64,000 nt of DNA from an uncultured Opitutia bacterium. GTDB lineage: Bacteria > Verrucomicrobiota > Verrucomicrobiia > Opitutales > Coraliomargaritaceae. The notes beneath the pieces were generated by a model. It made no database searches and was not told the DNA's origin. It saw only the letters and a program-made list of their open reading frames with translations. Both the position numbers and the translations under genes were made by a program. The stretch spans positions 1 to 64,000 of the forward strand of contig CAKZOI010000035.1 in the NCBI GenBank assembly GCA_937136395.1, written 5' to 3'. Positions 25,564 to 36,757 of this stretch are shown one piece after another. Position 1 is the stretch's first letter. Each line of letters starts with the position of its first letter.

Positions 25564-25590
25564 AGTCGCGTCGCTCTGTCCGACGCGACT
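25564..25590. repeat. GTAG-foot REP hairpin, element C
   Basis: AGTCGCGTCG-ctctgtc-CGACGCGACT is a perfect 10-bp stem between two convergent genes. On the minus strand it is preceded by GTAG (GTAGTCGCGTCG), the foot seen in elements A and B. Confidence 0.8.
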
Positions 25591-25617
25591 ACCTTCGCAA
25601 CCCTTGCTCAATAGTCA

Positions 25618-26883
25618 TCAAGCCGCTTCAGTCAGGTGTAGTTGCTTGAGCACTGCCTCGAGCGACTCGCCAGACGCGGGTAGATTACCGACTACATTCT
25701 CATGATGGTCTAGGAGCCAGCGCGCAGTGGCATCATGACCGACAATTCTGTGATCCATGTCCAGTAGACGCCGCCATTCGCCGCTGCGATCTGTGTTGTA
25801 TGCGTTCAGCCGGAATTGGCGCACTTCGTCACTGCGATCCATACTGAGCCTTTCGGCAAGGTCGGCGGCCTCATGCATACCGATGTTCATACTGAGCATC
25901 CCCGCAGGGGGCGTCATGTGTGCGGCATCACCAGCAAGCCAAATACGCTTCTTACCAAACTGATCCACCAGATGTTTTTCGAAGTGCACCATAGCGCGCC
26001 ATTTCACATCGTCGGCTGAGCCGATAAACCATGGCGCATGTCGTTTGAGTAATAGGTTTAAATGACGGTTGCTCAGTTCTGGAACGTGCTGGGCATCGGA
26101 GTCGACCCACTGATGGTCTTTATTGAATGAATGGCGTTGAGCAAAGCCTGGAGGCATTTGGAAACTAAAACGGCAGCGCTGACTTCCCATCGGCCAATAG
26201 ATGTGAGTGCGGCTACCTTCGATGATCATACGCATTTCGGTGAGGAGTCGTGAGTTGGTCTCGAACTCGAATACGGCATAGTCGAGACCTTGGTTGATTT
26301 CGGGAAAAGTGATGCCCGCTGATGTGCGCGCTATCGACTCATGGCCGTCAGCAGCAATCATGTAGTTGGCCTTGTATTCGAATACCTTGTCGATCTCCGT
26401 TTCCATATGCGCCACTGCATAGCCCGTCATGCCTTCAGTTAGACGGTCCACTGTAAACGCCAGATGTGCCGCACTTTGCTCGATACAACGCACACGGTGA
26501 TTCCACATAGGTCGATGCCCCTTATCTGCTAGGGTTTTTACGAGAATTGCTTCCAGTTTGTCCTGCGCAATGACTGCAAGGAAGGGATACTTTACCGGAA
26601 GTTCGCTGTAGTTTATTTCCGCACGCTGTCGGTGATTATCATCAAAAATCGTGGCACGGCTCAAGCGCTGCGCTTTTTTCAGAACAGGTTCCACTATATG
26701 TAGCGAGTCCAGTAGTTCGAGTGTTTCTGGGTGTAGCGCCAGTGCGTAGCTATGGGTGTTGGTGTGTTGTTCACGATCTAGTAGGACGAAGTCCACGCCT
26801 TTATCAGCTAGGGCATGGGCAGCGGTCAGTCCAGCGGGGCCTGCCCCGAGAACTGCGATGTCGATTGTCTTTTTGTTGAACAT
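25618..26883 (-). CDS. FAD-dependent monooxygenase (PHBH-type)
   Basis: The 421-residue class A flavoprotein monooxygenase has FAD-binding AVLGAGPAGLTAAHALADKG (about 8-27), the DG motif YMIAADGHESIAR, and the third FAD motif LAGDAAHMTPPAGMLSMNIG. Such enzymes hydroxylate or epoxidise aromatic or isoprenoid substrates using NAD(P)H and oxygen; the substrate is unknown. No other catabolic or biosynthetic partner is adjacent. A 15-base palindrome lies about 125 bases upstream of its start. Confidence 0.85.
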   Translation of the reverse strand: MFNKKTIDIAVLGAGPAGLTAAHALADKGVDFVLLDREQHTNTHSYALALHPETLELLDSLHIVEPVLKKAQRLSRATIFDDNHRQRAEINYSELPVKYPFLAVIAQDKLEAILVKTLADKGHRPMWNHRVRCIEQSAAHLAFTVDRLTEGMTGYAVAHMETEIDKVFEYKANYMIAADGHESIARTSAGITFPEINQGLDYAVFEFETNSRLLTEMRMIIEGSRTHIYWPMGSQRCRFSFQMPPGFAQRHSFNKDHQWVDSDAQHVPELSNRHLNLLLKRHAPWFIGSADDVKWRAMVHFEKHLVDQFGKKRIWLAGDAAHMTPPAGMLSMNIGMHEAADLAERLSMDRSDEVRQFRLNAYNTDRSGEWRRLLDMDHRIVGHDATARWLLDHHENVVGNLPASGESLEAVLKQLHLTEAA

Positions 26884-27004
26884 TTCAGTGATGGTTGAGG
26901 TGGATGCTTAGGCCTGCGGTATGGCTTTCGCGCTTAACGCCATCCTAGTCCTTAGAAGCACGACCGTCAATCGTGTATTCTGGGTGTTGCTCCCTTACGA
27001 TCTC

Positions 27005-27019
27005 TGGTAATCATTACCA
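27005..27019. promoter_or_regulatory. 15-base palindrome, candidate operator
   Basis: TGGTAAT-C-ATTACCA is perfectly symmetrical. It lies between a small minus-strand gene and the FAD monooxygenase gene, in a position that could regulate the latter. No regulator gene is nearby. Confidence 0.3.
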
Positions 27020-27048
27020 TTAATGCCGCTTGTGGCGGCACCTCCGCC

Positions 27049-27345
27049 TTATTCCGCGTCCGGAACGTCGCGGTTACGGATCAGCACTTTACCCTCGTAG
27101 ACCCAGCGGTAGGGGCGTTCTTTGCCGCGGGTGATCTGCTTGCGAGTAAATTCAATCGTTTTCTGCTTATTATCCACTTTCACCGGGCATACATAGCTGT
27201 CGTCCGGCCAGAGTTCTGCGTCAGGCAGATCCTTTGTCGCAGCTCTCAATTGACTTAAATTCGGAATGAATTTTGGGCTTTTACGCTTGGATTTCGAAGC
27301 GCTTGAACTCGACGAGCGCCTGGATCTGGAAGAGGAAGATTTCAT
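27049..27345 (-). CDS. small basic protein with Ser/Arg/Lys-rich start, unknown
   Basis: The first 26 of 98 residues are almost only Ser, Arg and Lys (SSSSRSRRSSSSSASKSKRK), an unstructured basic tail suited to nucleic acid contact. A compact C-terminal part follows (WPDDSYVCPVKVDNKQKTIE, then RPYRWVYEGKVLIRNRD). I do not recognise the family. Confidence 0.6.
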   Translation of the reverse strand: MKSSSSRSRRSSSSSASKSKRKSPKFIPNLSQLRAATKDLPDAELWPDDSYVCPVKVDNKQKTIEFTRKQITRGKERPYRWVYEGKVLIRNRDVPDAE

Positions 27346-27487
27346 GCTGGAGGGCTGTAAATAGGGATTTTCAAGTTACCTATAAAATCGAACGATACAA
27401 AATCAAAATCGTAAAAGAAGGGAGAAGGTGAATTTTCACTTGATCTCCTGCGCTTCCTGCTTCTACTTGCCGAATCTCATTTTTAAG

Positions 27488-27561
<74 letters not shown>

Positions 27562-27566
27562 TTCTT

Positions 27567-27602
27567 TAAAGCCTGTTATCTCGAAGAGATGCAGGCTTTT
27601 TT
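27567..27602 (+). terminator. intrinsic terminator after tRNA-Cys
   Basis: AAGCCTG...CAGGCTT pairs around an inner CTC-gaag-AGA-like stem, followed by six T. It lies directly 3' of the tRNA. Confidence 0.75.
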
Positions 27603-27629
27603 GTGAGCCTTTTCGATTCAAGAAACCGT

Positions 27630-28481
27630 CTAGCCTGTGTATGCTTGATTCACGAGTTCCTTTAAGCGCACTACGTCCGCAGTCGATGTCTTCGCGATGA
27701 AGCCACGTGCATGCGTGAAGTGGACCTCAGGTTCATCATTGATTAGGGTAAATTCCATGCGTTGGTCGTCGTTGAAGCGGCGCATGCCATAGCCAGTGCC
27801 TCTACTATCGGGGTAGATGAGTGCGAGCACTTCGTCTTGTAGCCCAAGATGCTCTACGTGGTAGCCGAGCCCCGAGGACGCTTCGTCGGGGATGGGGTCG
27901 GTGCGAGGCATGAAGAGGGCCTTGAAGTCCTCAAACTCCCAGACCTCGGCGTGCTCGGCGACGAAGTCGAGGCGTGTGCGTAGCTTGGTCACGTAGTCGA
28001 CGAGGTCTTGCCCGATCATGCGCATGATTTCCCAGATGGGCTCGCCGGGCTTGTGTTCAGTCTGGCTAGCGAAGCGGCGGAGGATGGTGATGTCGAGGGG
28101 AGAGTTGAGCTTGCCGAGTGTTTCACGCTCCATGCCGAGCCATTCAGCTGTATCCACAGGACCCCTACAATCGAACCATTCCGCGACTTCGAGCCAACTG
28201 CAAAATTCGCGTGAATCTTCGTAGATACCGAGGTGTTGCAGCACCAGCGAAAGCGCGCAGGTCGGCACGTGGTCGCGTGGCAATTGATGGTGGTCGAAAT
28301 TGTGTAGCTCTGGGTTGTGCTGGTGCCCGATGTCCAGCACGGCGATGCTCGCATCGTTAAGATCGGCCTCGGTGGGATCACGACGTTCGATGGCGACCGG
28401 TGCCTGCGTGAGCAGCACGGCGCAGGCAAGGAAGTCGTCTTTATGGGCACCGCCCGGATGTGTGACAATCGATGTAAGCAT
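27630..28481 (-). CDS. MYG1 family protein
   Basis: The 283 residues match the MYG1 (UPF0160) family. Landmarks are the N-terminal THPGGAHKDDFLACAVLL, the DHH-like metal site LHNFDHHQLP, and the C-terminal ARGFIAKTSTADVVRLKELV. Eukaryotic MYG1 is a 3'-5' RNA exonuclease; the bacterial role is not established. Bacterial members are often about 300 residues, so this is full length. A purine-rich GAGTG repeat begins just upstream of the start. Confidence 0.75.
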   Translation of the reverse strand: MLTSIVTHPGGAHKDDFLACAVLLTQAPVAIERRDPTEADLNDASIAVLDIGHQHNPELHNFDHHQLPRDHVPTCALSLVLQHLGIYEDSREFCSWLEVAEWFDCRGPVDTAEWLGMERETLGKLNSPLDITILRRFASQTEHKPGEPIWEIMRMIGQDLVDYVTKLRTRLDFVAEHAEVWEFEDFKALFMPRTDPIPDEASSGLGYHVEHLGLQDEVLALIYPDSRGTGYGMRRFNDDQRMEFTLINDEPEVHFTHARGFIAKTSTADVVRLKELVNQAYTG

Positions 28482-28484
28482 CGA

Positions 28485-28516
28485 TTGAGTGGGGAGTGAT
28501 GAGTGGGTAGTGGCAA
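28485..28516. repeat. AGTGATGAGTG-type short repeat
   Basis: GAGTGGGGAGTGATGAGTGG followed by GTAGTGGCAAGTG resembles the stretch inside uvrA at 6530-6565. It sits immediately before the MYG1-family start. Confidence 0.45.
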
Positions 28517-28556
28517 GTGCTTTCTAAGCTGACACAGTGGATAGTAGTTCCCCGTC

Positions 28557-28636
28557 TATCTTAATCATAATCTTACTCTTAATCGTAATCGATTTTTTTG
28601 GGGGATTAAGAGTAGGATTAAGAGTAAGATTAAGAC
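28557..28636. repeat. TTAATC/GATTAAG palindromic repeat
   Basis: The left arm consists of CTTAATC/ATAATC units and the right arm of GATTAAG/AGTA units: GTCT..CTTAATC..CTTACTCTTAATC faces GATTAAGAGTA..GATTAAGAGTAAG. It forms a long imperfect palindrome between the RadD-like and MYG1-family genes. Partial copies are seen at 30440-30478 and 49284-49305. Confidence 0.6.
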
Positions 28637-28642
28637 GATGGC

Positions 28643-30379
28643 TTACAGTTCCTCGCTGAAGATTTTCTCAGTAATCTTCCAGAACTTGCCTTGCTTACGG
28701 GCGATGATATAGGCGGGCATACGGAGCTGGGATTGGATGCGGACGACGTCGCTGACCGATCGAATGTTGAGCTGCGATTCTGGCTTCCGCATGTGCGATC
28801 TTAGAAAGTTGATGCTGAACTTCTTCAGGCTGGTTGGATTGTTGAGGTAGTGCATTTCGCTGAGCGCGTTGGCGTCGTAATCATAATACTTTACCTGCAG
28901 GTAGGCATTCCCGTTTTTGTCGACTCGCTCGAGCATCTCAATCGAATCGGGTGTGAGCACGTGGGCGTCTTTGGAGAGCCTTGCTTGTTTGAGCTTTTCG
29001 TCGGGATCGATCATCACGCTGCCGCAGCGGCCACAGTCGCGGGCGGTGATGTCATTTTCGGTTCCGCATTGGTTGCAGATCTTAAAGCGAAAGCGATAGC
29101 CGCAGGGCCTAAATACTAAAGTCTGCGGATCCGTCTGCCCCCCGCGACACTTGCGACCAAAGTGTTCCAGCAGATTGCCCTCCTCATCGAGCGTGCCCCA
29201 GAAGTCATTTACAAAGCCACATTGAGGGCAGGGGACTTGCACCGCGACCGATTCGGAGGCGGGCTTCTTCTCGCCGATCTCGGGGCTGAAAATACTATGT
29301 CCCATCCCCGTGTAATCGAGCACTAGGCAATCCTTTTTATCGGTATCCAAACGTAAACCACGGCCGATGATCTGCTGATACAAACTTATCGATTCCGTGG
29401 GTCGTAGGATTGCGATCACATCGACATGTGGGGCGTCGAACCCTGTCGTCAACACGGAGACGTTCACCAAGTATTTAAACGCTTTTTCCTTAAAATCTTC
29501 CACAATTTGATCGCGCTCGCTCAGTTCGGTCGCGCCCACGACTAGTCGAGCTTGGCCCTCTGGTAGGTGTTGCAGAATCTCCTCCGCATGTTTCACCGTG
29601 GCACTGAAAATCATCACACCCTGCCGCTGATCACTCTCGGTGATATCAATGATGTTTTTGATGATTAGTGGTGTGAGTCGTCGCTGCCTGTTGAGCAGTT
29701 CTTCCACCTGCGCCATCGTGTAGGTCTGGCCCGCTTCGGTGAGTTCTGAGAAGTCATACGAGGTCACAGGTGTGTCGACCTTGACTGGAGGCGTCAGGTA
29801 GCGGTTCCGGATCATATACTCCAGTGGCAGATCGTAGATGCAGTGTTTAAAGAAGCGCGGCTCCTGAGTTTTCATTTCACCGCGCAGCGCGTAGTTAAAA
29901 ATCCAGCCGAGGCCCAAACGATACGGAGTCGCCGTCAGACCTAAGATACAAATCCGTGGATTGTTCAGCTTGAGCCGCTCGATGACAGTCGCGTATTGGC
30001 TCTCAGAATCGAGGCTGACGCGGTGGCACTCATCGATCACGAGGAGGGTGAAATCTTTAAAGAAGGCATCCTTCGCCTTCGCGACGGATTGGATGCTACC
30101 GAAGATGACCTTTTGCGAGCTATCCTTTTGGTTCAGTCCCGCCGAATAGATCCCCGCTTCCAGCCCATAGCTTTCATATTTTAAATGGTTTTGCTCAACC
30201 AACTCTTTGACATGCGCGAGCACCAGCACGCGGCCCACGGCAATCTTCGCCAACTCAGCGATCACCAAACTTTTTCCCGCGCCTGTCGGCAACACGATCA
30301 CCGCCGGATGCCGTAGCTTCCTAAAGTAATGAAGGGTGCGATCCACTGCTTCTTGTTGGTAGGGTCTAAGTTGATACAT
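28643..30379 (-). CDS. radD: RadD-like DEAD/DEAH-box helicase
   Basis: The 578-residue SF2 helicase is close in length to E. coli RadD (586). It has the Q-like start [15 protein letters not shown], Walker A LPTGAGKS (about 31-38), motif II VIDECH, motif [11 protein letters not shown], and motif [12 protein letters not shown]. The C-terminal third carries cysteine pairs of zinc-ribbon type ([20 protein letters not shown]). RadD supports recombination intermediates and crosslink repair together with SSB and RecA. No accessory nuclease genes are adjacent, so a restriction-system role is less likely. Confidence 0.8.
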   Translation of the reverse strand: MYQLRPYQQEAVDRTLHYFRKLRHPAVIVLPTGAGKSLVIAELAKIAVGRVLVLAHVKELVEQNHLKYESYGLEAGIYSAGLNQKDSSQKVIFGSIQSVAKAKDAFFKDFTLLVIDECHRVSLDSESQYATVIERLKLNNPRICILGLTATPYRLGLGWIFNYALRGEMKTQEPRFFKHCIYDLPLEYMIRNRYLTPPVKVDTPVTSYDFSELTEAGQTYTMAQVEELLNRQRRLTPLIIKNIIDITESDQRQGVMIFSATVKHAEEILQHLPEGQARLVVGATELSERDQIVEDFKEKAFKYLVNVSVLTTGFDAPHVDVIAILRPTESISLYQQIIGRGLRLDTDKKDCLVLDYTGMGHSIFSPEIGEKKPASESVAVQVPCPQCGFVNDFWGTLDEEGNLLEHFGRKCRGGQTDPQTLVFRPCGYRFRFKICNQCGTENDITARDCGRCGSVMIDPDEKLKQARLSKDAHVLTPDSIEMLERVDKNGNAYLQVKYYDYDANALSEMHYLNNPTSLKKFSINFLRSHMRKPESQLNIRSVSDVVRIQSQLRMPAYIIARKQGKFWKITEKIFSEEL

Positions 30380-30488
30380 GAAGTGGAAACGCTATTTCAA
30401 GCACCCTTAGAATGGCTACTGAATTCGAGAGGGTGTTTACTCATAATCATCATCGATTTTCTGCGGGATTAGGAAGTCTCTGGGCGCG

Positions 30489-30521
30489 AAAAAGTCCCCG
30501 CTCTTTCGAGACGGGGACTTT
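30489..30521 (-). terminator. intrinsic terminator of the minus-strand EF-G gene
   Basis: On the minus strand AAAGTCCCCG (reverse of 30512-30521) pairs with CGGGGACTTT, followed by TT and CGC. The stem is 10 bp with an 11-base loop, 52 bases after the EF-G stop. Confidence 0.8.
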
Positions 30522-30572
30522 GATAAATGCTTAGTCGATGGGAGCTATCTTCTCGCTCCTAAATTCTTTTCG

Positions 30573-32687
<2,115 letters not shown>

Positions 32688-32889
32688 GATCTAATCTATT
32701 GTATTTAAGAGTCTGTTTCTAGTTGATTGAGAGGGCGTTTCGGATCGCGAGATCTGCCCACGAATTTCCAAAAAAGAGGCGGAGAATAGGTGTCGTTCCA
32801 AATACTGCAAGGCAAGAAAATTGACGATTTTTTACAGGATCGGACGATTTGCCGTTGAGTGATTCTAATTCATTACAATAGATTTCGTT

Positions 32890-34326
32890 ATGATTCATTA
32901 CTCCAATTATATAAACGGTCAATTCGTCGGATCTGCCCACGGTGAAACGCTTACGGTGATTAACCCTGCGACAGGAGAAGCGATCTCGACGGTTCCGAAT
33001 AGCGATGAGACAGAAGTAGCTGCAGCAATCACAGCGGCAGAGGATGCACAACCAGCTTGGGCCGCGCTGCCAGCGGTCGAGCGAGGGAAGCATCTGCATG
33101 AGTTGGCCGATAAATTGCGAGAAAAGGTTGAGCCACTTGCCCGTTGCATCTCAGAAGAGCAGGGGAAGACACTTGGCTTGGCGCGCGTAGAGGTGAATTT
33201 TACCGCTGATTATATCGATTATATGGCGGAGTGGGGTCGTCGTATCGAAGGTGAGGTGATCGAAAGTGATCGTCCAAAGGAAAACATTTTTCTGTTTCAT
33301 AAACCAATCGGTGTGGTTGCGGGTATTTTGCCTTGGAACTTCCCCTTCTTCTTGATCGCTCGTAAGATGGCACCTGCATTGATTTGTGGTAACTCGATTG
33401 TGCTAAAGTCGAGTGAGGAGACGCCGAACAATGCGTTTGAGTTTTGTAAGATTCTGGATGAGACATCAATACCTGCTGGTCTCATTAATATCGTTTCTGG
33501 GCTTGGTGCCACGGCTGGGTGTGCGTTGACCGAGAGCCCTAAGGTTGGTTTGATTACATTTACTGGTAGCGTTGAGACGGGCTCGCGAATTATGGCCGCC
33601 GCAGCGCGCAATCTCACGAAAGTGAACCTGGAACTGGGAGGTAAGGCCCCTGCGATTGTGACAGCCAATGCCGATCTTGATATGGCCGCTACGGCGATTC
33701 AGGCGTCACGTGTTATTAATAGTGGGCAGGTCTGCAACTGTGCGGAGCGTGTCTACGTGCAGCGTTCCGTGGCGGAGGCGTTTACTGAAAAATTAGTGCA
33801 GAAGATGCAAGCGGCGCGTTTCGGCAATCCGCTGGAGGACGAGACCGTAGACTACGGCCCGATGATTAATCAGGCGGGCTATGATAAAATCGTCAGTTTG
33901 TTGGATAGTTCTGTCGCGGCCGGTGCGAAGGTGCTCTGTGGCGGAAAGCGTGGAGCTGGCGAGAATGGCTATTATTTTGAGCCCACTGTCGTAGTTGATT
34001 GCACGCAAGACATGGATTTGGTGCAGCAGGAGATTTTTGGTCCCGTTGTGCCGATCGTTGTTTTTGATACGCTTGATGAAGCCGTATCGATGGCGAATGA
34101 CACCGAGTATGGGCTCACTTCTTCGGTATTCTCTAATGATATCAACGAAGCACTCGATTTAGTGGACCGATTGAACTTTGGTGAAACCTACGTCAATCGT
34201 GAGCATTTTGAAGCGATGCAAGGCTACCATGCAGGTTGGCGTAAGTCTGGAATTGGTGGTGCCGATGGGAAGCACGGTCTGCATGAATTTATGCAGACTC
34301 AGGTGGTTTATCTGCAGAGACACTAG
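32890..34326 (+). CDS. aldA: lactaldehyde/glycolaldehyde dehydrogenase AldA
   Basis: The 478-residue aldehyde dehydrogenase has family motifs GILPWNFPFFLIARKMAPAL, TGSVETGSRIM, the catalytic Glu in LELGGKAPAIV, the catalytic Cys in NSGQVCNCAERVYV, and EIFGPVVP. The stretches NFTADYIDYMAEW and ESDRPKENI, and the end GIGGADGKHGLHEFMQTQ, are those of E. coli AldA rather than succinate semialdehyde dehydrogenase. It oxidises L-lactaldehyde to lactate, the last step after fucose or rhamnose cleavage. No fuc or rha genes are nearby. It converges with pilC. Confidence 0.85.
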   Translation: MIHYSNYINGQFVGSAHGETLTVINPATGEAISTVPNSDETEVAAAITAAEDAQPAWAALPAVERGKHLHELADKLREKVEPLARCISEEQGKTLGLARVEVNFTADYIDYMAEWGRRIEGEVIESDRPKENIFLFHKPIGVVAGILPWNFPFFLIARKMAPALICGNSIVLKSSEETPNNAFEFCKILDETSIPAGLINIVSGLGATAGCALTESPKVGLITFTGSVETGSRIMAAAARNLTKVNLELGGKAPAIVTANADLDMAATAIQASRVINSGQVCNCAERVYVQRSVAEAFTEKLVQKMQAARFGNPLEDETVDYGPMINQAGYDKIVSLLDSSVAAGAKVLCGGKRGAGENGYYFEPTVVVDCTQDMDLVQQEIFGPVVPIVVFDTLDEAVSMANDTEYGLTSSVFSNDINEALDLVDRLNFGETYVNREHFEAMQGYHAGWRKSGIGGADGKHGLHEFMQTQVVYLQRH

Positions 34327-34412
34327 ATGCGCTTGCTTTGAGTGGCAGCGTTGAAGCGGTTTTACTAAGCTGTTGGCTGCCTTCTTGCAGTCGCGCAAGT
34401 GTGTAAAAAAGA

Positions 34413-34456
34413 AACGCCCCATTTGGTCGAATGTGACCAAGTGGGGCGTTTTTATT
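34413..34456. terminator. bidirectional intrinsic terminator (aldA / pilC)
   Basis: AACGCCCCATTTGGTC-gaat-GTGACCAAGTGGGGCGTT gives a long stem with few mismatches. It has T-runs on the plus side (34449-34454) and A-runs at 34405-34413 for the opposite strand. It serves the two convergent genes. Confidence 0.88.
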
Positions 34457-34488
34457 AGGTGCCGCGAAACGATTCTGTTATTAGAAGC

Positions 34489-35640
34489 TTACGCGATCAC
34501 GTTGGAGAGTTGGAAGATCGGTAGGAACATCGCCATAACGATACCACCGATGACTACGCCCAAAAAGCAGATAAGCAAAGGCTCCATGAGTGATGTCAGG
34601 GCTTTTACCAAGGTGTCGACTTCGGCGTCGTAGAAGTCAGCAACTTTCACGAGCATGCCGTCGACATTACCTGTTTGCTCACCCGCACGTGTCATGTGTT
34701 TCACCATTGGCGGGAAGTAAGGGTCGTCGGATACGATCTCCGAGACTTGGCCACCTTGACTAATATGTTTCGCCACATTCTTACAGGCATCTTCAACAAA
34801 GACATTACTGGAGGCTTGCGCGACAATTTCGAGGGTTCGCAAGATGGGCACGCCGGAACGCATCAGGATGGCGTAGGTGCGGCAGAAACGAGATAGTGCA
34901 ACTTTACGAGTCAACTCGCCGACGACGGGGATCTTTAAGATGACGGTATCTTTGATCACTCGCCCTCTAGGTGTTTTAACAAATTTACCGATTAGCCATA
35001 GGATGATACCTATGCCGACCAGAGTGTATACTGCTTTAAGGGACCCTAAAAATTCGCTGAGCGCGATGAGGAACAAGGTCGGTTTGGGGAGCTCTGCCCC
35101 GAAGTCATTGAACATCTCTGCGAACACTGGAATCACGAAGATGAGCAAGATACTCACGCAGCCCACAGCTAGAGCGATCACAACAGTGGGGTAGACCATG
35201 GCACCTTTAACCTTCTTCATCAACTTCACGGTTTCTTCGAAGTAGGAGGAGGTTTTGTCCAGAATCTCGGCGAGGCTACCACTGGCCTCACCGGCTTCGA
35301 CCATCGAGACGAATAGATTAGGAAATGCCCTTGGGTAATCGCGGCAGGCGTCTGAAAAGGCGCGACCGGCTGACACTTCGTTCTTAACTTTGCCGATGAT
35401 GATCTGAAAAACAGGGCTTTCTGTTTGTTCTTCGAGTGCTTCGAGTGCGCTCACGAGCGGCAAGCCAGCTTCCAACATTGCAGCGAGTTGTTGGGTGAAT
35501 ACCGTCAATTCCGTAAGCTTGATTTTCTTACGCTTACTTTGCTTCTCGTAAGCGCGACGCTTTGCCTGGCGTTGCCCTTCGGCAAAGCCGACTTTCTTTT
35601 TTTGAGTCGGGCCTTTAGTGGATGAATTGAGAGTAGCCAT
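34489..35640 (-). CDS. pilC: type IV pilus/type II secretion inner-membrane protein PilC (GspF family)
   Basis: The 383 residues carry two T2SSF domains. The first (about 48-170) has FTQQLAAMLEAGLPLVSALE and ends in a hydrophobic pair. The second (about 250-375) has RFCRTYAILMRSGVPILRTLE, then MTRAGEQTGNVDGML, and a C-terminal helix. Three membrane segments are predicted (near 147-172, 200-222 and 350-373). The protein forms the platform for pilus or pseudopilus assembly. The basic N-terminus (AEGQRQAKRRAYEKQSKRKK) is cytoplasmic. No pilB or pilT is in the window. Confidence 0.9.
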   Translation of the reverse strand: MATLNSSTKGPTQKKKVGFAEGQRQAKRRAYEKQSKRKKIKLTELTVFTQQLAAMLEAGLPLVSALEALEEQTESPVFQIIIGKVKNEVSAGRAFSDACRDYPRAFPNLFVSMVEAGEASGSLAEILDKTSSYFEETVKLMKKVKGAMVYPTVVIALAVGCVSILLIFVIPVFAEMFNDFGAELPKPTLFLIALSEFLGSLKAVYTLVGIGIILWLIGKFVKTPRGRVIKDTVILKIPVVGELTRKVALSRFCRTYAILMRSGVPILRTLEIVAQASSNVFVEDACKNVAKHISQGGQVSEIVSDDPYFPPMVKHMTRAGEQTGNVDGMLVKVADFYDAEVDTLVKALTSLMEPLLICFLGVVIGGIVMAMFLPIFQLSNVIA

Positions 35641-35843
35641 GTTTTAGTATCGGTAGATAGGTTATGATTATTCTGTTTTTTCTGGGCGCTTGCAAGTTTT
35701 CGAAGGTCCGTGGGGCGTTTTTTTTACTATTTTAGTGTAAAAACAAGCACATCATGCATCTTTACATTTATTCTATGTCCGACAGTTGATTAAAGATTTG
35801 AGGTGAATTTGTTCAAAAAACACTAGGATCGCGCCTTGACAGG

Positions 35844-35854
35844 GCGGGGGACAA
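35844..35854 (+). promoter_or_regulatory. GCGGGGGACAA motif upstream of rpmH
   Basis: The same 11 bases as upstream of rpsM, here 46 bases before the rpmH ATG and directly downstream of a TTGACA-like hexamer at 35836-35841. Confidence 0.3.
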
Positions 35855-35900
35855 GGGTTTTTCTACTCCGTTTTTCTATAATTTCAAAGGATAACACATC

Positions 35901-36041
35901 ATGGGACCTACATACAGACCTTCCAAATTACGCCGTGCTCGCAAATTAGGCTTTCGTGCTCGCAATGCAACACGTAGTGGCCGCAAGGTCCTCGCCGCTC
36001 GCCGCGCTAAGGGCCGCTATCGCCTGTCTGCCTCCGTTTAA
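35901..36041 (+). CDS. rpmH: 50S ribosomal protein L34
   Basis: The 46-residue basic protein reads [20 protein letters not shown], then [19 protein letters not shown]. This is the L34 pattern with the usual RP..RRKR..GFR.R and GR.VL..RR.KGR motifs. It is the first gene of rpmH-rnpA-yidD-yidC, the classical order near dnaA, although dnaA is not in the window. A TATAAT at 35877-35882 is a possible promoter element, but no well-spaced -35 accompanies it. Confidence 0.95.
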   Translation: MGPTYRPSKLRRARKLGFRARNATRSGRKVLAARRAKGRYRLSASV

Positions 36042-36065
36042 GGTGGGCTAGCGAAGCAAGATGCC

Positions 36066-36443
36066 ATGGGCGTCCCAGCTTCACAGCGCTTGCGTCAACA
36101 AAGCGATTTTCGACAGATCCGCAGTCAGGGTAAGCGTATCCACTGCGGGTCTTTTATTTTTCAGTGCTTGCGCCGCGATGCGTCCACGTCAGCCGCTTCA
36201 CGGCTCAGTGTGATCGCGAGTCGACGTGTCGGAAATGCGATCAAACGAAGCTACGGCAAGCGTGTCTTGCGTGAAATCTTTCGAAAAAATCAGGAAGCAT
36301 TGCCCACGCATACAGACGTGGTCATTGTCTTGCGCTCTAGCTTCGATACGCAAACATACGATCAACTCGAGGCGCGTTATTTAAAGGCGTGCGCAAACAT
36401 TTGTAAAACGGTGCAGTCTGAAGAAGGTGTGGACTTGAAATGA
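36066..36443 (+). CDS. rnpA: ribonuclease P protein component
   Basis: The 125-residue basic protein helps the RNase P RNA remove tRNA 5' leaders. Visible motifs are the start [18 protein letters not shown] and the helix [22 protein letters not shown]. The canonical RNR box in that helix (usually GNAV.RNR.KR..RE) reads RSY here, an unusual substitution in the RNA-contacting surface. It lies 24 bases after rpmH and overlaps yidD by 4 bases (ATGA). The RNA subunit gene rnpB is not nearby. Confidence 0.92.
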   Translation: MGVPASQRLRQQSDFRQIRSQGKRIHCGSFIFQCLRRDASTSAASRLSVIASRRVGNAIKRSYGKRVLREIFRKNQEALPTHTDVVIVLRSSFDTQTYDQLEARYLKACANICKTVQSEEGVDLK

Positions 36444-36757
36444 AACCGAACCAAGCCAGGCCATCGATTCTCGCACTTATTGCCGCTTTTTGCGTCCGGC
36501 TTTATCAATTGGTGCTTTCGCCAATAAAATATTTAATTTTTGGGCCAAGTTGCGGCTGTCGTTTTCAGCCAACTTGCTCCTGCTATTCACGGACTGCCTA
36601 CCTAGAACACGGATTTTTTAAAGGCACTTATTTAACACTCAGGCGCATTTTGAGATGCCATCCTTGGCATCCTGGTGGATTTGACCCAGTTCCAGGCTTG
36701 AAAAACGATACAAGACAAGGCATCTCAGCACCCCTTAATACACATTTAGATGGATAA
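36440..36757 (+). CDS. yidD: membrane protein insertion efficiency factor YidD
   Basis: The 105-residue product carries the haemolysin-like YidD core: [54 protein letters not shown]. It is amphipathic and membrane-associated, and it assists YidC/Sec insertion. The usual motif has CR(F/Y).PTCS.Y; this one matches. It overlaps rnpA by 4 and yidC by 8 bases, so the cluster is tightly coupled. Confidence 0.93.
   Translation: MKPNQARPSILALIAAFCVRLYQLVLSPIKYLIFGPSCGCRFQPTCSCYSRTAYLEHGFFKGTYLTLRRILRCHPWHPGGFDPVPGLKNDTRQGISAPLNTHLDG

Noticed and set aside
28557-28636. Short TTAATC repeats considered as a CRISPR or as iterons of an origin.
   Set aside because: The repeats are contiguous and face each other as a palindrome, without unique spacers or a replication gene nearby.
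32821-32889. TTGACG with TACAAT as the aldA promoter.
   Set aside because: The spacing does not fit, and no other paired elements were found in the 202-base divergent spacer.
35836-35882. TTGACA (35836) plus TATAAT (35877) as the rpmH promoter.
   Set aside because: The spacing is 35 bases, too long for one promoter; each might belong to a different one.
35641-35900. The 260-base spacer between pilC and rpmH considered as a replication origin because rpmH often lies beside dnaA.
   Set aside because: No cluster of DnaA boxes (TTATCCACA-like) and no dnaA or dnaN gene is visible.
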